DNA from: an uncultured Solobacterium sp.
GTDB taxonomy: Bacteria > Bacillota_I > Bacilli_A > Erysipelotrichales > Erysipelotrichaceae
Direction of reading: 5' to 3'
Assembly: GCA_900543035.1 (NCBI GenBank)
Contig: UQPV01000037.1
Coordinates: forward strand, 1 to 27,768
Length of the DNA: 27,768 nucleotides
The stretch's first letter is position 1; each line of letters begins with the position of its first letter. Position numbers and translations under genes: made by a program. A model generated the notes under the pieces. That model did not search any database, had not been told where the DNA came from, and saw only the letters and a list, made by a program, of their open reading frames with translations. Positions 14,087-22,586 of the stretch are shown piece by piece.

Positions 14087-16261
14087 ATGACGATCAGAAT
14101 TGCGCTTGCCGGTAATCCGAACTGCGGCAAGACCACGATGTTCAACAACCTGACCGGTGCTAATCAGTATGTCGGCAACTGGCCGGGCGTTACCGTGGAG
14201 AAAAAAGAAGGAAAACTGAAAGGGAAGAAAGATGTGATCATCACCGACCTTCCCGGAATTTACTCGCTTTCGCCGTATACGCTGGAGGAGGTCGTCAGCC
14301 GCGATTACATCTTGAATGAACATCCGGATGTGATCGTGAACCTGGTTGACGCGACCAACATCGAGCGAAACCTGTATCTGACGACACAGCTGATCGAGAC
14401 CGGCGTGCCGGTCGTGATTGCCTTAAACATGGCAGATCTGCTGGAAAAACGTGAGATCAAGATCGACACTGAGCGGCTGTCCATGGTGCTTGGCTGCCCG
14501 ATCATCGAGACATCGGCGCTGAAAGGCGATGGCCTGAACAAGCTGATGGAGGAAGCAATCCGCACTGCCAACACAAAGGAAGTGGAATTGCCCGCTGATA
14601 TATTTTCCGCTGATTTAGAGAAAGCGATCGAAAATGTGAAGCAGCAGTTGCCTGCGTCGATCACAGAGGACAAAAAGCGCTGGTATGCGGTGAAGCTGCT
14701 GGAAAATGACAGCAAGGTCAGCGAATCCATGAGCCTGGGCACAGCGGCCCGCAGCGTCGTGGAAGACGCGCGCAAAGCGCTGGAAAGCAAGCATGACAAT
14801 GACATGGAGAGCATCGTTACCGACGAGCGCTACCAGTTCATTCAAAAAGTCGTCAAGACGACGGTGAAGAAAGCCAAAGGAAAGCTCACTGTGTCCGATC
14901 GCATCGACCAGATCGTGACCAACCGGATCCTAGGCATCCCGATCTTTATCGCGGTCATGTTCATCGTCTATTATATCTCGGTCAGCACGGTCGGCACTTT
15001 CGTGACCGACTGGACCAACGATGTATTCGTAGTCGCCATTCAGGATGCCGTCAGCGGTTTCTTGGAATCGCTGGGCGCCAGTGAGATGATCCTTTCGCTG
15101 GTCGTTGACGGCATCGTCGGCGGCCTAGGCGCAGTATTGGGCTTTGTACCGCAGATGGCCATCCTCTTCCTGTTCCTTTCGATTTTGGAAGACTGCGGCT
15201 ATATGGTGCGTATCGCCTTCGTCATGGACCGTGTGTTCCGCCATTTCGGCCTTTCGGGAAAGAGCTTCATCCCGCTGCTGATCTCATCGGGCTGCGGCAT
15301 TCCGGGCATCATGGCATCCCGGACCATCGAACAAGACAATGACCGCCGGCTGACGATCATGACCGCGACCTTCATTCCCTGCGGCGCCAAGCTGCCGGTC
15401 ATCGCCCTGATGGGCGGCGTCATGGCCAGCTATGCGACCAAAAGCTATGAGGCCGGCGGTCTTGTGGCCCCGCTCATGTACTTCCTGGGCATCGTCGCCG
15501 TGCTGGTCTCCGCGATCATCCTGAAAAAGACGAAGCCATTCTCTGGTAAGCCAGCGCCCTTTGTCATGGAGCTGCCACAGTACCATATCCCCAGCGTGAA
15601 GACCGTGCTCATGCATGTGTGGGAACGCCTGAAGGGCTTTATCATCAAGGCCGGAACGATCTTGTTCCTCGCCTGCGTCGTCATGTGGTTCTTAGGCGGC
15701 TTCGGCTTTGCGGAAGACGGCAGCTTTGGCATGGTGGAAAGCGGACAGAGCCTGCTGGCTGTGATCGGCGGTGTATTCGCTCCGATCTTCGCGCCGCTTG
15801 GCTTTGGCGAATGGCAGCCGGTCGCCGCGTCCCTTTCGGGCTTTACGGCCAAAGAAGCGATCGTATCGACCATGGGCGTGCTCGCCAATGTCTCTGAAGA
15901 CCTTGCGGAAGAAGCAAGCGTCGTCGCGCCGGCCGTGGCCATGTGGTTCCCCAGCGCGATGGCAGCGTTCTCCTTCTTGCTCTTCAACATGCTGGACTCT
16001 CCATGCCTGGCTGCGATCGCGACGATGGCACAGCAGATGCAGTCAAAGAAGTGGTTCTGGTTCGCCATCATCTTCCAGAATCTGTTCGCCTATGTCGTCT
16101 GCCTGATCGTCTATCAGCTTGGCTCTGTGCTTACCGGCGGAGCGTTCGGCATATGGACGATCATCGCGCTCATCCTGCTCGCGGTGCTGCTGTTCCTGCT
16201 GTTCAGGCCGGATCCCTATAAAAATCAGAAAGTGTATTCCCGCCGTTCTGTTCAGGAATAA
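14087..16261 (+). CDS. feoB: Ferrous iron transporter FeoB
   Basis: A 724-aa inner-membrane Fe(II) transporter with a cytosolic GTPase. The N-terminal G domain shows G1 GNPNCGKTT (9-17), G3 DLPG and G4 NMAD; a helical linker runs to about residue 280. The membrane half has Gate segments with GYMVRIAFVMDR and the strongly conserved SSGCGIPGIMASRT, and later TFIPCGAKLPV with its Cys near the pore. The start at 14087 is chosen because AGGAGGGG is seven bases upstream; the GTG at 14081 directly abuts that site. It is transcribed with two feoA genes and followed by small FeoB-associated proteins. Regulation by iron is expected from the operator in the operon promoter. Confidence 0.97.
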   Translation: MTIRIALAGNPNCGKTTMFNNLTGANQYVGNWPGVTVEKKEGKLKGKKDVIITDLPGIYSLSPYTLEEVVSRDYILNEHPDVIVNLVDATNIERNLYLTTQLIETGVPVVIALNMADLLEKREIKIDTERLSMVLGCPIIETSALKGDGLNKLMEEAIRTANTKEVELPADIFSADLEKAIENVKQQLPASITEDKKRWYAVKLLENDSKVSESMSLGTAARSVVEDARKALESKHDNDMESIVTDERYQFIQKVVKTTVKKAKGKLTVSDRIDQIVTNRILGIPIFIAVMFIVYYISVSTVGTFVTDWTNDVFVVAIQDAVSGFLESLGASEMILSLVVDGIVGGLGAVLGFVPQMAILFLFLSILEDCGYMVRIAFVMDRVFRHFGLSGKSFIPLLISSGCGIPGIMASRTIEQDNDRRLTIMTATFIPCGAKLPVIALMGGVMASYATKSYEAGGLVAPLMYFLGIVAVLVSAIILKKTKPFSGKPAPFVMELPQYHIPSVKTVLMHVWERLKGFIIKAGTILFLACVVMWFLGGFGFAEDGSFGMVESGQSLLAVIGGVFAPIFAPLGFGEWQPVAASLSGFTAKEAIVSTMGVLANVSEDLAEEASVVAPAVAMWFPSAMAAFSFLLFNMLDSPCLAAIATMAQQMQSKKWFWFAIIFQNLFAYVVCLIVYQLGSVLTGGAFGIWTIIALILLAVLLFLLFRPDPYKNQKVYSRRSVQE

Positions 16262-16269
16262 GGGAATGA

Positions 16270-16297
16270 AGAGCCGGGACGACTGCCCGGCTCTTTT
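16270..16297 (+). terminator. Hairpin between feoB and the small downstream genes
   Basis: AGAGCCGGG and CCCGGCTCT (9 bp) with loop ACGACTG, followed by only three or four T. It starts eight bases after the feoB stop. The short T-run fits partial termination, which would lower expression of the accessory genes relative to feoB. Confidence 0.6.
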
Positions 16298-16314
16298 GGA
16301 AAGGAGAGGTTCAG

Positions 16315-16479
16315 ATGATCGATATCATCGTGCTGGCGCTGGTGCTTGGGTACTGTGTCTTCATCATCGTTCGTCACTATCGTGAGGCAAAGCTCGCTGC
16401 CCGCATGGGCAAGATCATGAGCTGCGCAGGCTGTACGGCCTGCTCCTGCGCTGACTGTGGCAGCAGGCAAGGAGAATGA
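16315..16479 (+). CDS. FeoB-associated Cys-rich membrane protein
   Basis: A 54-aa protein with one membrane span (IDIIVLALVLGYCVFIIV, residues 2-19), a basic linker (RHYREAKLAARMGK) and a cysteine cluster CAGCTACSCADCG near the C-terminus. This is the layout of FeoB-associated Cys-rich membrane proteins found after feoB in Bacillota, thought to assist iron handling or the transporter's assembly; the mechanism is not established. AAGGAG precedes the ATG. It overlaps none of its neighbours and lies two bases before the next ORF. Confidence 0.85.
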   Translation: MIDIIVLALVLGYCVFIIVRHYREAKLAARMGKIMSCAGCTACSCADCGSRQGE

Positions 16480-16481
16480 GC

Positions 16482-16595
16482 ATGGGCGATTCAACAGGTT
16501 CGATGTTTTATTTCTTCATCCTGATCCTGGTGATCTATTTTGTCGGTGTCGGCATTTATCAGCTCATCCAGCTGATCAGGAAGAAACACAAATGA
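16482..16595 (+). CDS. 37-aa single-span membrane microprotein in the feo operon
   Basis: The ORF starts two bases after the previous stop, with AAGGAG seven bases upstream of the ATG. The peptide is a short polar start (MGDSTGS), one hydrophobic helix (about residues 8-29) with a GVG motif, and a basic tail ending RKKHK, so an N-out/C-in span is likely. No Cys or His cluster for metal, apart from one His near the tail. I do not recognise a family. Tight spacing and strong ribosome binding site make it a credible gene. Confidence 0.7.
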   Translation: MGDSTGSMFYFFILILVIYFVGVGIYQLIQLIRKKHK

Positions 16596-16611
16596 GGAAA
16601 GGGGGCATTTC

Positions 16612-16977
16612 ATGCAAGGAATCGATGTGATCATCCTCATCATCGTCGCGGTGCTGCTCTTGATCGCGCTCTATGGCAGCATCCGTCATTTCAAGGGAGA
16701 AGGGCCTTGCTGCGGCGGCACTTCCTCACGCAAGTCACAGGAGAAACAGCTTATGCGTCCTGTGATCGGCAGGAAGATCCTGCGCATCAGCGGCATGCAT
16801 TGCGAAAACTGCGCGGATCATGTGGCCCGCGCCCTCAATGCGATCGAAGGCGTGTCCGCGAATGTCAGCTTGAAAGAAGGCAAGGCCACGGTCAGCTATG
16901 ACCGCAAGATCAGCGATGCGCAGCTGCGGCAGGCCGTGGAAGCGGCCGGCTATCATGTCAGCGACATCAGCGCATAA
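16612..16977 (+). CDS. FeoB-associated-like membrane anchor fused to an HMA domain
   Basis: A 121-aa protein. Residues 1-35 repeat the layout of the FeoB-associated protein: a membrane span (IDVIILIIVAVLLLIALYG), a basic turn (SIRHFKG) and a cysteine pair at 33-34. After a linker, residues 53-121 are a heavy-metal-associated (HMA) ferredoxin-like domain with the metal motif GMHCENC (Cys64 and Cys67), as in CopZ and the N-terminus of copper P-type ATPases, ending AVEAAGYHVSD. HMA domains bind Cu(I) or similar soft metals; one tethered to the membrane in an iron-uptake operon is unusual. Which metal is bound cannot be told. AAAGGGGG lies upstream of the ATG. A terminator follows, closing the operon. 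Confidence 0.88.
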   Translation: MQGIDVIILIIVAVLLLIALYGSIRHFKGEGPCCGGTSSRKSQEKQLMRPVIGRKILRISGMHCENCADHVARALNAIEGVSANVSLKEGKATVSYDRKISDAQLRQAVEAAGYHVSDISA

Positions 16978-16979
16978 AG

Positions 16980-17006
16980 AAAGCGGACCACAGATCCGCT
17001 TTTTTA
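16980..17006. terminator. Bidirectional terminator
   Basis: AAGCGGA (16981-16987) and TCCGCTT (16995-17001), loop CCACAGA, with T-runs on both strands. It ends the feo operon and the convergent oxidoreductase gene, whose stop codon lies in the T-run. Confidence 0.85.
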
Positions 17007-17990
17007 ATCGCCGTTTGGCCAGGGGACGTTTCCGTGCGCACGCAGCGCTTCGAAAGTCCGCATGACCGCCAGGCTCTCCTGTTTCAGCGCGGCATACGCG
17101 GCACTGTCGTTTTCCGTCAAGATGCGGGTGAACTCCTTCAGCTCATGGACCATCACATTGTCATGCTGCGGCTGAGCAAGGTCCTCATGAATGGTGCCCT
17201 CAGCGTCCTGCAGCACGAAGCGGGTGCATCGGCTCGCTTCGCCATGCAGCGTGATGCAGCCCGCATCGCCCTGGATCTGCGTGATGCATTCGCTGCGGCT
17301 GTCCTTGGCGCAAGTAAAGGAAGCGATGAAGTCTGGATACATCAATATGCCGCAGCCGCTGGTGTCGATGCCATTATAACCGCGGTTAGGGAAGTAATGA
17401 ACTTCCTTTGGCTCGTTGAACAGGCCGACGATGAAATGGATGCAGTAGATGCCGATATCGGCCAGCGCACCGCCACCCCACTGCGGGCTGAACACATTGG
17501 GCACGCTGCCGCTGAGGTATTGCGCGTAACGGCTGGAATACTGAGAGAAATTGCTCTGGACGACCTTGATCTTTCCTATGCGGGGAAGCAGATCGCGGAT
17601 GGCGTGATAGTTGGGCATATGTTGCGTGACGATGGCCTCGAACAGAAAGCGCTGCTTTTGCTCAGCGAGCTGAAAGAGCGCCCTTGCCTGCGCGGATGTC
17701 ATCGTAAAGGGCTTCTCGCAGATCACATGCTTTCCTGCGCGCAGCGCTTTTTCCGCATGCTCGGCATGAAGCGCATTGGGCGATGCGATGTAGACGATAT
17801 CGGCATCGGCAGCCAGCATCTCATCCAGATCGGTGTAGATGGCACAGACGCCATGGCGCTGTGCCAGCGCAAGCGCATGATCGCGCGTGCGGGTATACAT
17901 GCCTGTGCAGCGGATCCCCTCCAGCTGTTCGACAGCCTGCAGGAACAGATCCGTGATGAAGCTTGTTCCGATGGTAACGACGTTTAACAT
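17004..17990 (-). CDS. Gfo/Idh/MocA-family oxidoreductase
   Basis: A 328-aa NAD(P)-dependent sugar- or polyol-type dehydrogenase. The N-terminal Rossmann half starts LNVVTIGTSFITDLFL, and in this family the usual second glycine motif is here GTSFI. The catalytic EKPFT (Lys93) follows, then IASPNALHAEHAEKAL. The C-terminal half holds GGGALADIGIYCIHF, the family's conserved GG-x-L-D-x-G-x-Y signature. AGGAGG is upstream of the ATG. Substrate is not predictable from this: the family covers inositol, glucose-fructose and trans-dihydrodiol enzymes. It stands alone on the minus strand, convergent with the feo operon. Confidence 0.92.
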   Translation of the reverse strand: MLNVVTIGTSFITDLFLQAVEQLEGIRCTGMYTRTRDHALALAQRHGVCAIYTDLDEMLAADADIVYIASPNALHAEHAEKALRAGKHVICEKPFTMTSAQARALFQLAEQKQRFLFEAIVTQHMPNYHAIRDLLPRIGKIKVVQSNFSQYSSRYAQYLSGSVPNVFSPQWGGGALADIGIYCIHFIVGLFNEPKEVHYFPNRGYNGIDTSGCGILMYPDFIASFTCAKDSRSECITQIQGDAGCITLHGEASRCTRFVLQDAEGTIHEDLAQPQHDNVMVHELKEFTRILTENDSAAYAALKQESLAVMRTFEALRAHGNVPWPNGD

Positions 17991-18047
17991 GATCAGACCT
18001 CCTGTTTTGCTTTCACTATACCACAGGAGAAAACAGAAGAACAGCGA

Positions 18048-18076
18048 TTGAATGCGCTTTCACAAAGAGGTATAAT
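18048..18076 (+). promoter_or_regulatory. Promoter of the cytidylate-kinase-like gene
   Basis: TTGAAT (18048-18053), a 17-base spacer and a perfect TATAAT (18071-18076). The start of transcription near 18083 rules out the upstream in-frame ATG at 18048. Confidence 0.8.
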
Positions 18077-18107
18077 GAAAATAAACAAAGCAGCGAGGAT
18101 GATGAAC

Positions 18108-18725
18108 ATGAGCAAAAAGATCATAATCACGATCAGCCGTCAGTACGGCAGCGCCGGGCGGATCATCGGTCAGCGGCTCGCCAAAGAGCTGGGCATTGCG
18201 TTTTATGACCGCGAGTTTCTGGAAGATATCACGAAGAAGCTGGGCGTTTCCGGCGATTTTTTCCGTGATGACAACCGCGGGGAAGATGGGATGTACGAAG
18301 TATCCCGCACACGGATGAATCCGCTGGCCACCGTCACCTCCCTGAGCGTGAACCTGGAGGTGTATGAATCCGCGGCTTCGCTGATCCGCTCCATCGCGCA
18401 GCGGGAAAGCGCCGTCATCGTCGGGCGCTGTGCGGACTATGTGCTGAAGGATGAGGAGAACGTGCTCTCCTTGTTCCTGTATGCGGAAAAGAAGGATCGG
18501 ATCCGCCGGGGCATCGAGCTGTATCATGTGGATGAAAGACATGCGCAGGAGACGATGGAGCGCTTTGACCGGAAGCGGGCGCGGTTTTACGAATACTATA
18601 CGGACCGCAAATGGGGCGCGCTGTCCAATTACGACATGATGATCAACACGAGCCGCATGGGCATCGATCAATGCGTGCGGTTTTTGCGTGATGCCGCGCG
18701 GGAAATGATGGATGCGGAAGACTGA
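18108..18725 (+). CDS. Cytidylate-kinase-like family protein
   Basis: A 205-aa P-loop kinase-like protein. It opens KKIIITISRQYGSAGRIIG, the family's modified phosphate loop, then KELGIAFYDREFLEDI; a later segment AVIVGRCADYVLKDEENVLSLFLYA corresponds to the conserved R/K-rich core where phosphates are held. True CMP kinases (Cmk) phosphorylate CMP and dCMP; members of this second family are annotated by similarity and their substrate is often unproven. The ATG at 18108 is used because GAGG lies about nine bases upstream; earlier ATGs (18099, 18102) are too close to it. Single gene with its own strong promoter; the following gene starts 74 bases later. Confidence 0.88.
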   Translation: MSKKIIITISRQYGSAGRIIGQRLAKELGIAFYDREFLEDITKKLGVSGDFFRDDNRGEDGMYEVSRTRMNPLATVTSLSVNLEVYESAASLIRSIAQRESAVIVGRCADYVLKDEENVLSLFLYAEKKDRIRRGIELYHVDERHAQETMERFDRKRARFYEYYTDRKWGALSNYDMMINTSRMGIDQCVRFLRDAAREMMDAED

Positions 18726-18799
18726 CAAAATTTCACACACGGCTGCGACAACTTCCTTCGTCCGCTCTGTTATAGTATCAGTGAAAGGATGATCATGAT

Positions 18800-19321
18800 A
18801 TGGATTCAAAATGGACATTAAAGCATAATAAGCATCACTGCATCATCGTCAATCAGGGCGGAAAGAACATCGGTTATCAGCCTAATGCCGGGGTGCAGAT
18901 CATGGAGGCGGACGGCTATGGCTTCAAGGATCTCAATGGCAGCGGCCGCCTGGATGCCTTTGAAGACTGGCGGCTGCCGCTGAAGAAGCGCGTGGAGGAT
19001 TTCATTCAGCGCTTCAGCCTGTCCCAGCAAGGAAACGCGATCTGCAGCGGAGGCAAGATGGTGCCGATGCCGGATGAGGTGACCAGCGGGCTGCGGGACA
19101 ACGCGCGGGTGGAACAGGCCATCAATATGGAGCCGGAAGAAGACCGCGCATTTCTGCGGGAGAACCGCCTGCTTGCCGCGCTGATCCTGATGCTGGATGA
19201 GGGCAACAGCGATTATGCCATTCAGGTCATGATCACCAGCGCCCGCGCCGGCCTGCTCAACAGCGTGATGTATACGGTAGCCAACGCTTATCTGCAGTTC
19301 AATCACTCGCTGCCAAGCTGA
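18800..19321 (+). CDS. Orphan protein resembling GH3 glycosidase N-terminus, EF-hand loop
   Basis: A 173-aa protein with no signal peptide. Residues about 35-60 read DGYGFKDLNGSGRLDAFEDW, a segment I associate with the N-terminus of gut-bacterial family-3 glycosidases (DGY.FKDLN..GKLDPYEDWRLP). Within it DLNGSGRLDAFE fits the 12-residue EF-hand loop (acidic or polar side chains at 1, 3, 5, 9 and 12). The TIM-barrel catalytic domain of GH3 is absent; the rest is helical, with PEEDRAFLRENRLLAALILMLDE. So it is either a truncated GH3 that survives, or a separate small family sharing this segment. AAGGATG precedes the ATG; a -10-like TATAGT lies near 18771. A bidirectional terminator follows. Confidence 0.6.
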   Translation: MDSKWTLKHNKHHCIIVNQGGKNIGYQPNAGVQIMEADGYGFKDLNGSGRLDAFEDWRLPLKKRVEDFIQRFSLSQQGNAICSGGKMVPMPDEVTSGLRDNARVEQAINMEPEEDRAFLRENRLLAALILMLDEGNSDYAIQVMITSARAGLLNSVMYTVANAYLQFNHSLPS

Positions 19322-19347
19322 GCGGCGCCCAGATCGAGAAAAGATGC

Positions 19348-19371
19348 AAAAAAGGCCGAACGGCCTTTTTT
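19348..19371. terminator. Bidirectional terminator
   Basis: AAAAAAGGCC (19348-19357), loop GAAC and GGCCTTTTTT (19362-19371): a symmetric hairpin with A- and T-runs. It serves the GH3-like ORF on the plus strand and addA on the minus strand. Confidence 0.9.
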
Positions 19372-19400
19372 GGTCTTGTCCGGCGTCACAAACGCGGCGA

Positions 19401-22400
19401 TTATGCAGGGATCATCCGGTTCAGATGGAAAGCATACAGGTAGGTGCGGATCTCATGATCCGGCCAGATCTGGCTGAGCGCCATGGCGTAAGTGCGCAGC
19501 TGCTCCTGATACAGCGTGACGAACTGGCTGTCTTCCTCCAGCGCATCTGTCTTGTAATCGACGATGATGATCATGTGATCATCCATGGCGAGAAAGTCGA
19601 TGTAGCCATAGAAGATCTGATCGCCGATCCGGGCCTGATAAGGAAGCTCGTGACAGACCTTCGGCATGGCGCAGAAGCGAAGATATGCCGTATCGTTTCC
19701 CAAAGCCTGCAGCTGGCGGATGTCCCATGGCTGCGCCTGCGCGTTTCGGCGGCTGAAGGCAGCCTGGATCTCTGCTGTGGAAAAAGGCGGATGCAGCTCG
19801 GCGATCACTTCATGCATCAAGGTGCCGCGGCGGGCGCCCTGGCGCTCGATGCGCGAAGGATCGAAGATCGGCAGCTCCGATACGCCCTTGCGCGAAGACG
19901 CGCTGATCCGCTCGATCGCGGAAGCGCTGCGGCGATAGACCATGCGCTTCGCTTCAGGCTGATGTGCTTGGCGCTGCGGCGTGATGTCAAAGGGATCCTG
20001 GATGATCTGCAGGGAAAACAGCGGAGAAGCCGTATCGCTGAACGCGTGGAGGAGCCATCCGGTGTAGCCGCATCGGGAAAAGACGGTCACGCCGTCCAGC
20101 GGGGTGCGGTACTGTTCAGGGTCTTTGATGCAGTCCACGACGATCATCTCATCTTGTGCGCGGGTGGTGGCCACATACAAGATGCGCATTTCCTCCTCCA
20201 GCTCCTCGCGGTCCTTTTTGTGCTGGATGGCGATGCGGGCAAGCGTCGGACGCTGCACCCGGCGCTCATCCATGTGCCGTACGCCGATGCCCATGTCTGC
20301 GTCAAACAGGAACGGCTCGCGGAAGTCCAGCGCGGCCTGTCTGTCCGTGGACCACAGGAAGACGACCGGGAACTGCAGCCCCTTGGACTGATGGATGCTC
20401 ATGACCCGGATCACATCGTCCTCTGAGGAGATTGGATTGGCTTCGCCGCTCTGGGCATCTTTGATGGAATCGATATAGCTCAGGAAGGCGTGCAGGTCGT
20501 TGCTGTGGGTCTCCTCGAACTTCACCGCCTGTTGATAGAGCAGGTCGAGGTTGGTCTTTTCCTGCAGCGTCGTGCGGCAGGCATAATAGTCATTCAGCGC
20601 ATAGACCTCATTGAGCAGGGCGTGGATGGGCAGGTCTCGCTTATGCATCAGCGCCTCCAGCTGCGCAAAGCCGGGGAAAGGGTGCGCACGGAAATGGGCA
20701 TAATAGGAGGCGTTCCGCTCTTTTTCCAGCCTGGCCTGGGCGAGCATGTCTTCATCGGCATAGAACAGCGGGGAGAGCATGAGCGAGACAAAGGCGAGAT
20801 CATCATGGGGCTGATGCAGCACATTCAGCGCGGACAGGACGATCTGCACGGCGTTGGATTGATAGAAGCCGTGTTTGATCTCGATGAAATAAGGCAAGGC
20901 CAGCCGGTCAAAGGCGGCGCGCAGGTCATCCTTGCGGCGGTTGCTGCGGACGAGCACGACGAAGTCCTTCCAGTCGTAACGGCCCTCTTCGTGCATGGCG
21001 CGGATGCGCGACGCGATCCACAATGCCTTGATCTGCTGGGTGCTCATGCCCTGGAAGACAGGGTCTTTTTTCAATTCATCCGCGAGCAGCGCATGAAAGC
21101 GGACCGGTTCTTTGACTTTTTCCTGCCACGGGCCGCCGATGGCGACACAGTCCTGCTCACGGTAAGAAGAGGAAAACTCCGGCAGGTTCATCAGCTTCTG
21201 ATAGAAGACGTTGTTGAACTCGACCAGCGTGCGGCTGGAGCGGTAATTGTTGGAGAGGTAGATGACCTCATCCAGCGCGCCGGCATGGTCGATGCGCGAC
21301 TGCATGATCTGCGGGCGCGCATGGCGGAAGCCATAGATGGACTGCTTGATGTCCCCGACCCGGAACACATTGTTCTCACGGGCGATGAGCGAGATGATCG
21401 TATCCTGGATGTCGTTGGTATCCTGAAACTCATCCACCATGATGATCGCAAAGCGCTCGCGCATCCGGGCGGCCACGGCGCCGTTTTGCGCCTGCAGGAT
21501 GGCGAGGGCGAAATGCTCCATATCGTCAAAGTCGATGACTTCCGCTTCCTGCTTCAGCCGGCGGTATTCCTGCAGATAAGTGCGGGTGCAGGCCGTCAGC
21601 GTATCGATGCTGCCCGCGCTTGCCTGCATGTCGCTTTGCAGCGTGTCCGGATCGAAGAGGACAGCGGCCAGCCGGTCTTCGCTGTCCTTGATCTCCTCGC
21701 GGCAGCGCAGGAAGAGTGCATTGTCCTTGTCTGGGCTGTTGGGCAGCGGGTTGCGGCAGCACGTCATGAATGCGCGGCGATAGCCGGCATAATCTTGCAA
21801 TCGGAGCACATCCCAGGCCTGCGCGCAAAGCCGGCGCTTCTGCTCGGCCTTTTCGATGGCTTTTTCTTTGTGTGGAAATTCCTCATGAAGCAGTGCGCAC
21901 AGCGTCTCCATCGCGTTGACGATCTGCCGCTGCTGCAGCTGCAGGAAAGCGAAGAAGGAATCGCGCATCTCCTGGGGCAGCGTGCCATGATAAGGCAGCG
22001 CGCAGCTTTGCAGCCAAGCGTCCGGGTCAGGCTTGCTGGATGCCAGCGCGGCCAGGCTGCGGATGGCGCCGCACAGCGGGGCATCGTCGCCGGGACGGGC
22101 GGAAAAGCGGGCGCGCAGTGCGTTGAGCGCCTCTCCCTGATGCAGGCGCAGGGTGTTTGCCATGGCCTGCTGCTGGAAACGCTGCGTCTGCGCATTGTCT
22201 GCGATCGTGGCGATCTGTCTGGCCGTGCAGCCGATGATGTAATAATAAGACTGCAGGATGGAGAGACAGAACGAGTGGATGGTGGAGATCTGCGCGCTCT
22301 GCATCAGCGTGAGCTGACGGGTCAGCCGCGCCTTTACTGCTTCATCTTCGCTTTCGCGGGCCGCATCCTGCAAGGCGGCGGACAGCCGCTTCTTCATCTC

Positions 22401-22586
22401 GTTGGCCGCCGCTTCCGTAAAGGTCATGGCCAGGATCTGATCGACGCTGATGCCGTCCTTGAGCACCAGATCCATCAGTCGGCCGACCAGCACGGTCGTC
22501 TTGCCGCTGCCGGCCGACGCTGAGACAAGGATGTTTCGTTCGCGGATCTCTACCGCGCGGCGCTGCTGTTCATTCCACTTCGGCAT
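19401..22586 (-). CDS. addA: ATP-dependent helicase-nuclease subunit AddA
   Basis: One half of the AddAB complex, which processes double-strand breaks for RecA loading in homologous recombination. The 1061-aa protein has UvrD-type helicase motifs in order: Walker A SASAGSGKTTV (22-32), DEAD-type VDEFQDTND, GDIKQSIYGFRHARP, MSIHQSKGLQFPVVFL and VATTRAQDEM. A RecB-type nuclease domain closes it: GTLMHEVI, then YIDFLAMDDHMIIIVDYKTD with the catalytic Asp-Lys. It is on the short side for AddA (often about 1200 aa). The start at 22586 is fixed by AAAGGAGG seven bases upstream; longer frames overlap addB. Co-transcribed with addB, whose last 17 bases overlap it. Confidence 0.96.
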   Translation of the reverse strand: MPKWNEQQRRAVEIRERNILVSASAGSGKTTVLVGRLMDLVLKDGISVDQILAMTFTEAAANEMKKRLSAALQDAARESEDEAVKARLTRQLTLMQSAQISTIHSFCLSILQSYYYIIGCTARQIATIADNAQTQRFQQQAMANTLRLHQGEALNALRARFSARPGDDAPLCGAIRSLAALASSKPDPDAWLQSCALPYHGTLPQEMRDSFFAFLQLQQRQIVNAMETLCALLHEEFPHKEKAIEKAEQKRRLCAQAWDVLRLQDYAGYRRAFMTCCRNPLPNSPDKDNALFLRCREEIKDSEDRLAAVLFDPDTLQSDMQASAGSIDTLTACTRTYLQEYRRLKQEAEVIDFDDMEHFALAILQAQNGAVAARMRERFAIIMVDEFQDTNDIQDTIISLIARENNVFRVGDIKQSIYGFRHARPQIMQSRIDHAGALDEVIYLSNNYRSSRTLVEFNNVFYQKLMNLPEFSSSYREQDCVAIGGPWQEKVKEPVRFHALLADELKKDPVFQGMSTQQIKALWIASRIRAMHEEGRYDWKDFVVLVRSNRRKDDLRAAFDRLALPYFIEIKHGFYQSNAVQIVLSALNVLHQPHDDLAFVSLMLSPLFYADEDMLAQARLEKERNASYYAHFRAHPFPGFAQLEALMHKRDLPIHALLNEVYALNDYYACRTTLQEKTNLDLLYQQAVKFEETHSNDLHAFLSYIDSIKDAQSGEANPISSEDDVIRVMSIHQSKGLQFPVVFLWSTDRQAALDFREPFLFDADMGIGVRHMDERRVQRPTLARIAIQHKKDREELEEEMRILYVATTRAQDEMIVVDCIKDPEQYRTPLDGVTVFSRCGYTGWLLHAFSDTASPLFSLQIIQDPFDITPQRQAHQPEAKRMVYRRSASAIERISASSRKGVSELPIFDPSRIERQGARRGTLMHEVIAELHPPFSTAEIQAAFSRRNAQAQPWDIRQLQALGNDTAYLRFCAMPKVCHELPYQARIGDQIFYGYIDFLAMDDHMIIIVDYKTDALEEDSQFVTLYQEQLRTYAMALSQIWPDHEIRTYLYAFHLNRMIPA

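Noticed and set aside
20490..22523. A 677-codon open frame on the plus strand opposite addA
   Set aside because: It runs antisense to a clear AddA with all helicase and nuclease motifs; its translation is low-complexity shadow sequence without a ribosome binding site. GC-rich codon use creates such frames.
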